Source of the DNA: Candidatus Omnitrophota bacterium
GTDB taxonomy: Bacteria > Omnitrophota > Gorgyraeia > 2-02-FULL-51-18
Length of the DNA stretch: 35,923 nucleotides
Direction: 5' to 3'
NCBI GenBank assembly: GCA_016180585.1
Contig: JACPAX010000010.1
Location: 1-35,923, forward strand
The first letter of the stretch is position 1. The number at the start of each line of letters is the position of its first letter. The notes beneath the pieces were generated by a model. That model did not search any database and had not been told where the DNA came from. It was given only the letters and a program-made list of their open reading frames with translations. Position numbers and translations under genes: made by a program. Below, in pieces: positions 14,132-21,500 of this stretch.

Positions 14132-15163
14132 ATGCCAGCAGAGTGGGAGCCGCACGAAGCGACTTGGCTCGCTTGGCCGGAAAATGCCGTGACCTGGCCG
14201 GGTAGGCTTCTGGCCGAAGTGCGGTCCGTTTATCTCCGGATGATCTTCGAACTTCTTAAGGGCGAGAAGGTCCATCTTCTCGTCAAGGACGAGGCGACGG
14301 CCGAATCGGTGTTGAAAGCCGCGCTGTTGGCTCGCGCGGAGACTTCCCGCCTTGTTTTTCACTGTGTCCGCGCCGGGGACGCCTGGATCCGCGACTACGG
14401 GCCTATATTTGTTACGGGAAGATTAAGGGGTCAGACCCCTCTGACCCCTGGCCAAGTGGGGTTCACCAAGTGGACTTTTAACGCTTGGGGAGGCAAATAC
14501 CGGGACCTCGCGCGCGACAACGGCGTTGTGGACCAAATTCCATTTCTCAAAAAGTATCGACGACTGAATGCCGGAATGGTGCTAGAAGGCGGGTCTATTG
14601 ACGTGAATGGACGGGGGACTTGTCTCACGACTGAGCAGTGTCTCCTGATCTCGACTCGCAACCCCAAGCTCTCGCGACGTGATATTGAGCGTCGGCTTGG
14701 GCGGTATCTTGGAATAAAAAAGGTGATCTGGCTGGGCGAGGGGATAGAAGGGGACGATACGGACGGGCATGTGGACGACATCGCGCGTTTTGTCGGGTCG
14801 AATACCGTCGTGGCCGCCGCGGAAGAGGACCGCGCCGATTCGAACCATGCCGTTCTGAAGAAAAATCTTGAGATTTTGCGCGCCTCGCGGGACTGTCAAG
14901 GAAAACGCCTAAGAGTCATTGAGCTTCCGATGCCCGGACGTGTCATCGGGGCTCGCAAGCGCAGACTTCCCGCCAGCTACGCCAATTTTTATGCCGCCAA
15001 CGGTCTTGTCCTCGTCCCGGTCTACAGCCACCCCAACGACCGGATTGCCCTGAGCATCCTCCGCCGGGCTTTTCCCGGCCGCCGGGTCGTCGGAATCGAA
15101 TGCACCTCGCTCGTTTTCGGCCTCGGCGCCATCCACTGTATTACTCAGCAGGAACCCGCCTAG
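14132..15163 (+). CDS. aguA: Agmatine deiminase
   Basis: This roughly 343-aa guanidino-modifying enzyme has MPAEWEPHEATWLAWP, WIRDYGPIFV, FNAWGGKY, VLEGGSIDVNG, EGDDTDGHVDDIARF and the C-terminal GAIHCITQQEP with catalytic Cys about 336. It converts agmatine to N-carbamoylputrescine plus ammonia, and AguB completes putrescine synthesis. The start is uncertain. ATG 14132 lacks a Shine-Dalgarno. An upstream ATG at 14045 overlaps the previous stop, but its first 29 residues derive from the repeat arm. The residues before MPAEWEPH (NYR) resemble the usual family context, so the native N-terminus may have been replaced by the insertion. A second insertion, a GGGGTCAGACCCC palindrome at 14425-14453, lengthens a loop between GPIFV and FNAWGG. 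Confidence 0.92.
   Translation: MPAEWEPHEATWLAWPENAVTWPGRLLAEVRSVYLRMIFELLKGEKVHLLVKDEATAESVLKAALLARAETSRLVFHCVRAGDAWIRDYGPIFVTGRLRGQTPLTPGQVGFTKWTFNAWGGKYRDLARDNGVVDQIPFLKKYRRLNAGMVLEGGSIDVNGRGTCLTTEQCLLISTRNPKLSRRDIERRLGRYLGIKKVIWLGEGIEGDDTDGHVDDIARFVGSNTVVAAAEEDRADSNHAVLKKNLEILRASRDCQGKRLRVIELPMPGRVIGARKRRLPASYANFYAANGLVLVPVYSHPNDRIALSILRRAFPGRRVVGIECTSLVFGLGAIHCITQQEPA
14425..14453. repeat. REP-like palindrome inside the aguA coding sequence
   Basis: AAGGGGTCAGACCCCTCTG is the same core as the hairpins at 15201 and 15288 (GGGGTCAGACCCC). It is read in frame as about 9 residues (RLRGQTPLTPG) in a position where relatives have a short turn. Confidence 0.7.
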
Positions 15164-15200
15164 AGCTCTGTTGACGTTCTGTGGACACCAGAGGTATTAG

Positions 15201-15316
15201 GTGCCAGAGGGGTCAGACCCCCCTGGCACCGGATGTTCTGGCACTGGATGTTTAGGGGGTGCGGATGGGGGTAAAGGGATAAAATAGGTGCCAGGGGGGT
15301 CTGACCCCTCTGGCAC
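15201..15316. repeat. BIME-like element with 29-bp inverted hairpin ends
   Basis: The 29-nt hairpin at 15201-15229 (GTGCCAGAGGGGTCAGACCC...) is the exact reverse complement of the hairpin at 15288-15316. Each is itself a near-palindrome. They enclose 58 bp of G-rich sequence. The core also occurs in aguA at 14425. Confidence 0.85.
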
Positions 15317-15383
15317 TTGAAAGAAATAGTTAGAATTGTTAATAAATTTTAATAATTTTTAGCAAGAAATTTTCGATTGACTC

Positions 15384-15412
15384 TTGAATATTTCCCTCTC
15401 AGAATGTACACT
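15384..15412 (+). promoter_or_regulatory. Promoter of the 2528-aa ORF
   Basis: TTGAAT (15384-15389), a 17-nt spacer and TACACT (15407-15412) preceded by TG give a good sigma70-type promoter. The predicted start is about 15419, with operator O3 about 37 nt downstream. Confidence 0.65.
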
Positions 15413-15455
15413 CTAACCAATCCACAAACCTTGATGAAGCAAGCGGTTAGGGTCT

Positions 15456-15471
15456 ATTAAAACGTTTAATT
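15456..15471. promoter_or_regulatory. Candidate LacI-family operator O3
   Basis: ATTAAAACGTTTAATT matches O1 at 12 of 16 positions and keeps the AAAACGTTT core. It lies in the 5' leader of the 2528-aa gene, downstream of its promoter, where a bound repressor would block elongation. Confidence 0.5.
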
Positions 15472-15505
15472 AACCGGTATTCAAACAAACATCCCAAAAA
15501 GAAAA

Positions 15506-18500
15506 ATGCCCGGAAAATTTCGTCTTTTAGGAAGGGCCGTCGCGCTTTTTTTATCGGCGAGCCTTCTGATTCAAGACCTCTCCGCCGCGGCGGCGCTTGA
15601 AACGACGCTGTGGGCGAACCCGCCGGCGACCGATCCGGCGCTCGTGAAGTTTTCCCCTTCGGTTGCCGGCACGCGCGAATGGCACAAGGGTCCCCGCGGC
15701 CGGCTTCTCATCCATATCCAGGACGCGCATACCAACCTCAGCGCCCAGGAAAATCTGGCGGAGGTCCTCAAAGCGCTCATCCGCCGCTACCGGGTCAAAA
15801 CGCTTTTCGCCGAAGGCGGCAGCCGCAACGAGTCGCTGGCGTTCTTAAGGCCGCTCGCCGGAAAAGACGCCCGCGAGCGCGTCGCCAAGAAGTATCTCCT
15901 CCGCGGCCGGATGAACGGCGCCGAGTATTTCAGTCTCGCCTCGGACGAGGAATTGGCGATCGAGGGGGTGGAGGACCCCGCCCTTTATGAGAAAAATTTA
16001 AAGAGCTACGCCGCGATCGTCAAAAAAAGAGAAGGCGTCCTCGCGTATCTGGACGAGATCGCCGAAAGAATTTCCATCGTGAAGCGCCGGCTCTATCCCG
16101 AGGCGATCGTGGCGTTCGACGATTTTCTGGAGCGGTTCAGGGCGGGCGAGGAGGATTTCACGGAGTACGCCGGGCGGCTCGAGGAAGGCGCGGCCCGTTA
16201 TCGCGTGAGTCTTTTGGGTTTCCCCAATTTTCTCTCGCTTCGCAATTTAAAAGCCCGGGAAGCGACGATTGATTTCCCCCGCGCGAACGAGGAGCAGGAC
16301 CGCCTGATCCGTCTCCTCGTCTCCTCCGGCGCGGTCCGGGCCGAGGAAATCCGGAATCTCGCCGGGCCGGTCGATCGGGTGAAGTCCCGGACCTACAACC
16401 CCTACGGTTTCTACCGGACCCTGATGGACACGGCCAAATCCGCGGGGATCGACCTCTCCGGATTTCCCAATCTTGAGCGCTACGCCGAATACCTGAAAAT
16501 TTACTCCGGCGTCCAGGCCGAAGACCTTCTCGAAGAGACGGATCTTCTCACGGAGATGATTTACCGCGCGGCGCTCACCGACCCCGACGCGGTCTATCTC
16601 CGCCAAATCGCCGACCACACCGAAAACCTGAAGGGCCTTTTCTCGCTCCGGATCTCAAGCGGTCATTTCGAAAAATACGCCGCGCGCAAGGACGATCTGC
16701 GCTTCAAGACGGTGGTGTGCCTGGCTTTCCTCAATCAGAAGCTCATGGAATACGGAAACGTCTCGGACGTGATTCATTACCTGCCGCTGGTGAGCGACCA
16801 CGAAAAAGAAGTCGAGGATTTCTACCGCACCGCGCGCGAAAGAGACGAGGTCTTTGTCCGGCGCGCGCTCGCCCGGATGGAGGCAAAAGACATCCCGGCC
16901 GCGGCGCTTCTGGCCGGCGGTTATCACACCGACCACCTCAAGGAGCTTCTCAAACAAGAAGGCGTCTCCTACGTCGTCGTCACGCCCAACGTCACGCAGG
17001 AGACCAACCTCAAGCGCTACGAGGAAATCCTTCTCGGTGGCTTAAAAGACAAACCCCGTTTTTCGACCATACCGAAAGCCGTTACCGCCGGACAGACAGA
17101 TGGTTTGATGCCGCGTTGGGTCGCCGAGCAAGTCGCAAACGTCGATCGTTTGCAGTCGGATCTGACGGTTGGTGCGGGTGTGCGGTTGACCAAACCCAAG
17201 ACTAGTGTCCGGCCGGCGGGATTGGCTCCATTACCCGCTGAAAGTGTCGCGCAGCTTTTGGAGAATCAAGGACATCGTATCGCCGGAGAGGGCACCGAGT
17301 TTTCTGTGAACAAGGCGCTTATCAATCGTGACTATTTTCCCGAGCTTAACGATGGACGCTTTTGGAAGGCCGGCATGTCGAATATCTCCGGCGCTCAATC
17401 GAACATCGCTCAAAGAGAGCTTCGAGGGAATGTGCGAAGTGATCGCGGCGACAATCACATCCTGATGGACGCCATTGAATCTGTCGGAGGAAATAACGAG
17501 AGCTGGGCGCCGTTTAAACGTGGAGAAATCAGTGAAAGGAAACGGGATAAGAACGACGTCGGCTTGTCTAAAACCGGTCATACACCAAGTCGTCGGGATT
17601 ATTCCAGAAGTCAAAGGACTTCTCCGCGGACTTTAAAAGTCCCAAATCAGCCCTGGAGATTTTCAGAAGATGAGGCAAATCACGCAGAAGCTTCCGCTGT
17701 TCGGCAAGATCCGCATTCGAGATCGCCTCTTCAATCGTTTTTAAAGACAACTCGCTTTTTATCATCGTTCCGGTCTCCAAGCGGGACTATACCACATTTT
17801 ATTTTTCTTATCAATTCTTCCGCTGTTAAGCCGGCAAGCGGCCTGATGCAGGGCTGGGTCCTTGAGGGCGACAACCCGGGCCTGGTGAGCCCCGCGCGCC
17901 TGCGGTCGGATCTGGCCGCGGGACCCGGCACGCGGGCGGTGACCGAAGGCGGAGGGCGGAGGGCGGAGGGCGGAGGGCAGGCGGCTGAAGGCGGGGAGCT
18001 TATTCGCCTGCGGGAGGAGGTCAGAGTATGGGGCGGCCGTGTCACCGAAAAGATCAATGCAGGGAATTTGGAGGGCGCGGAAGATGATTTCCGGGAGTTG
18101 GAGTCCGCGCTTGATCGCTTGCTTCGCTCTCCCTCGGCGGGCGCACTTGAAGACCTTCACCACGAGATCAAAAACGTGATCGGTCGCGCCAACCGGCTTG
18201 CGGCCAAGCATCTTGACCGGGCAAGGGATGTCCGGAGCCTGCCGGATTTGGACAGGGCTTTGGCCTACCTGAAGATTGCCGGAGAAATGTTGAAGCGGCA
18301 CGAATCGACCAACATACAGCTGGAGGCGTTTTTCTTTCTGGTAGCCTGCGCCAAGGCCCCCGGCGTTTCCTTGCTGTTTTTTGAGGAGATGGGTGTCTTG
18401 ATGCGGGCGCCGCTCCTTGAGCGGCTCGGCGGGCTTTTGGATCAGGCCAGAGGTTTTTACGAGTCGGGGGAATTCAGCTCGTTTTTGAAGGGCAATGACA

Positions 18501-21500
18501 ACAAAAAAGACCGGGGGCCTTTTCTGGCCGATGCTTACCGAATGATGAGGAGTCTATACAGCCAGGCCGATTTCGACACTCTCTCCCAAGCGGCGGGAGA
18601 AACCGCAGGGAGGCTGGAAGCCCTGTGGGACCCCGGAACGAGAGGGGGCGGCGGCCGGTCCGCGCTGGGTGGAATCGAGCGGGCGGTAGGCACGGTCACC
18701 ATTTTTTTGCACCCGCATGGCAAAGGGTATTTGAAGGAGGATCTTTCCGTCACTTCGCTGCCTGTGCCAGCGGGCGCCGACCCTAATGACGAAACAGCTC
18801 AAGACCAAATCGCTCAAATAGTAAAAGATCGTCTCGAGGTTTTAATTCAAGAGCAGAATCCTGATAAGGTACGTCTTGCGATCGCGGACGCTTCGGGAAG
18901 AGTGGACCTTGACGGATCGCAAGAGATCCTCCTGAAAGCGGCGAACGCTTTGCTGGATGGACTTTCTCCGGAACAAAGTGAAGCGCTGGGCAAGATTGAT
19001 TTTGCCGCCGGGGTGCTCGGAACCGAAGAGTCCGCGGCGCTGCCCGCGTCGCCTCTCGCGCGCTCGAATCCGGCGCCGATCGTCCGCATTCCCGGGCCCG
19101 GCGCCCCGCGCGAAAATGGGTCTCCCCCTGCTGCCATTAGAGTCGAATCCCCGGATCAGAAGGTCGAGCTGCCCGAGGGCAAGGATAGGGACTGGCTGGT
19201 TCGTAGGGGACAACCGTTTGAGGAAGAACTTCGGGAGACGCTGAGGTTTGTCAGGTCCGGCTTTAAACCGAACGGGGTAAGAACAACAGAAGCGCTTGTG
19301 CGGCAAGCCGGGAAACACTTGAGGACGGCCTGGCAGGCGGAAGATTTGTTGAACGGGGCCATTCAGAAGCTAAGAGCGGCGGATTCCAATTCTTGGGGTT
19401 GGACGAGCTCCGCTACTAATGACCTTGAAAAATTCATCGCAAAACCGGCAAACGTAGAAGGCGATCAAAGTTTCAGGACAAAGCTTTCTCCGCCGGCCTT
19501 GCCGGCGGCCCTCCGATGGCTTGACGATTTCATCTCCAGATACTCCAGCGGCGCTTCCCATTTTCCGGAGGCCTCCTATAGCGATATTCAAGAGGCCCGG
19601 AAGCTTATCGCCGATTTACTCGCCGATTACCGCGCAAAAGAATCCACCGGCGGAGGTTTGCAGTCCACGGGGAATGGAGTTCGACTCGCCGGGTTTGAGG
19701 CGCCGGACGAGGCGCAGGCCGGCAGGCTGAGGGCCTGGCTGGAATCGCTTTCTTATGTGCGCGATAGCCGGCTGGTGAATTTCCTTTTTCAGCTGACCTC
19801 AAGAAACGAATCCGCGGCCAAAACTTTTGCGGGGAAGCGCTCCAACGGGTCTCTTGTCTCGGCGGCGTCGACGGCTGCGTCAAGAAACGGCGTGGATTTG
19901 GATGAGCTTGTTCCGGCGCAGGAAAATCTTTCGCCCATCATTCGCTTGCGCCGGGCCATCCTCGACAACGGGCTCCGAGACATCCTGGGGCAGAAAAGGT
20001 CCTCGAGAAGAAATTCCGAGGCCGGAAAGGGGACGGCCTGGAAAAACAATACGGATCTATTTGGCTTGGCTCGCCGTTCTTCCCGCCCCGGTCTCTCCGG
20101 CGGGCGGGCCGCGGAAAGTCTTTCGGAGCTCCTGAGTCTAGCCGAAGACGCGGCATTCCGGGAGATCGTCATCGCCGAAGATAGGCCGTTTACGCGCCAA
20201 ACATGGAAAGAATGGTCGTCGCTTGCATTGCCGCCAAACCTCAAGGTCGTCATTCTGGAGAATGGCCAAAAAGCCCTGGATTATTGGTCAGCCCATCGGA
20301 GTCGGGTGGGGCTGATTATTTCCGACAACGGGATGCCCAAGATGAGCGGGAAGAAATTGTTAGAAAAGATCCGGGAGTCGGGGTCCCATGTCCCTTTTAT
20401 TCTTACCAGCGGAGAAAGAGTTTTGATCGGGCCGGATGAAAATCTTGTGGTAGCCAACCGGTCCTTGGCCTCATCCAGGAACGTGATCGAAGTGCCGAAA
20501 ACGATCCCTTTAGATTATTCTATGGGCGTTATCATAGATGTGGCCGCCAAACTCTTCGGGCGTTCGCTGGGACAAGCCCGCCCCTCTCCAAAAAATGCTC
20601 CCGCCGGAGTCGCCGGCAGGCCGGAAAACCCCGCCGGCGGCCGGGCGGCAGTTGAGGAGTTCGGAGCAGGGAGTGCGGGGAGTCTGCAAGAAGAGATGGA
20701 GAGAAATCAGATCACCCATCGCCGGCCCCCGGAGGGAGGCCCGGATTCCAGGCCGGCGCCGCGTTTTTCCGGCGGTAGTCACAACGGCGGTCCCATCCAT
20801 TCCTTGTCGGTGAACCGAAAAACGGGGGCCTTGCCCCTCAAAACACTCCATCCCCTGGCCGAAGATCAAATTCGGGAGGCGGGACTCCTGATGGTGCAAG
20901 CGCGAAGGGTCTCGGAGGATTTGTCAAGGCTTACCTCCGATTCCTCTTTGTCGACGATGGAAGATTTGTTGAATAAACAAGCGGCTTCGCTGTCGAGAGC
21001 CATGAGGCTTCTTCGGCAGGCGCTACCAAACGCGTCCCAAAACCAGCTTCACACGGCAAAGCCGGTTTTGGAAGGGATCGCCGCGGTTGCCGGTGAGCTG
21101 GCGGGGAACTACCGCATTTTGTCGGCGGCCTACCATGAGGTGAACGGTTCAAAAGAGACGACCTACGCGAAGCAGTCGGCCAAGTTTTCGGATTGGGCGA
21201 GTGAGAATTTTGAGCCGTCCGGCGGGCGGTTTGCGACGAGCCTAGCGCAGAACAGGCTTATTGCGGTCAACCTAGCAATGAACCCCGGGAGTTCATTGGT
21301 ACCAATGAACTCCCGGGGTTCATTGGGGTCGCGGTTGGGGATCATCCCCCAATCGGCTGTTTCCGGTCCCACAGCCAAACCGGCCTCCGAGGTTGGCATG
21401 CAGCCAGCCTCTCCCGAGGATCAAGCAGCCGCTGTGGCGTTGTATCTTGAATTTGTTCAGAGAAGTCAGGTTTATCGAAGCGAGATAGTAAAAGCTATTG

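Larger units (their letters stand above)
15164..15505. other. Intergenic region: REP pair, promoter and operator
   Basis: These 342 bases hold no gene. From left to right they contain a pair of inverted REP-like hairpins (15201-15316), an AT-rich stretch (15320-15380), a promoter (15384-15412) and a LacI-type operator (15456-15471). A leader of about 87 nt before the 2528-aa ORF completes the region. Confidence 0.8.
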
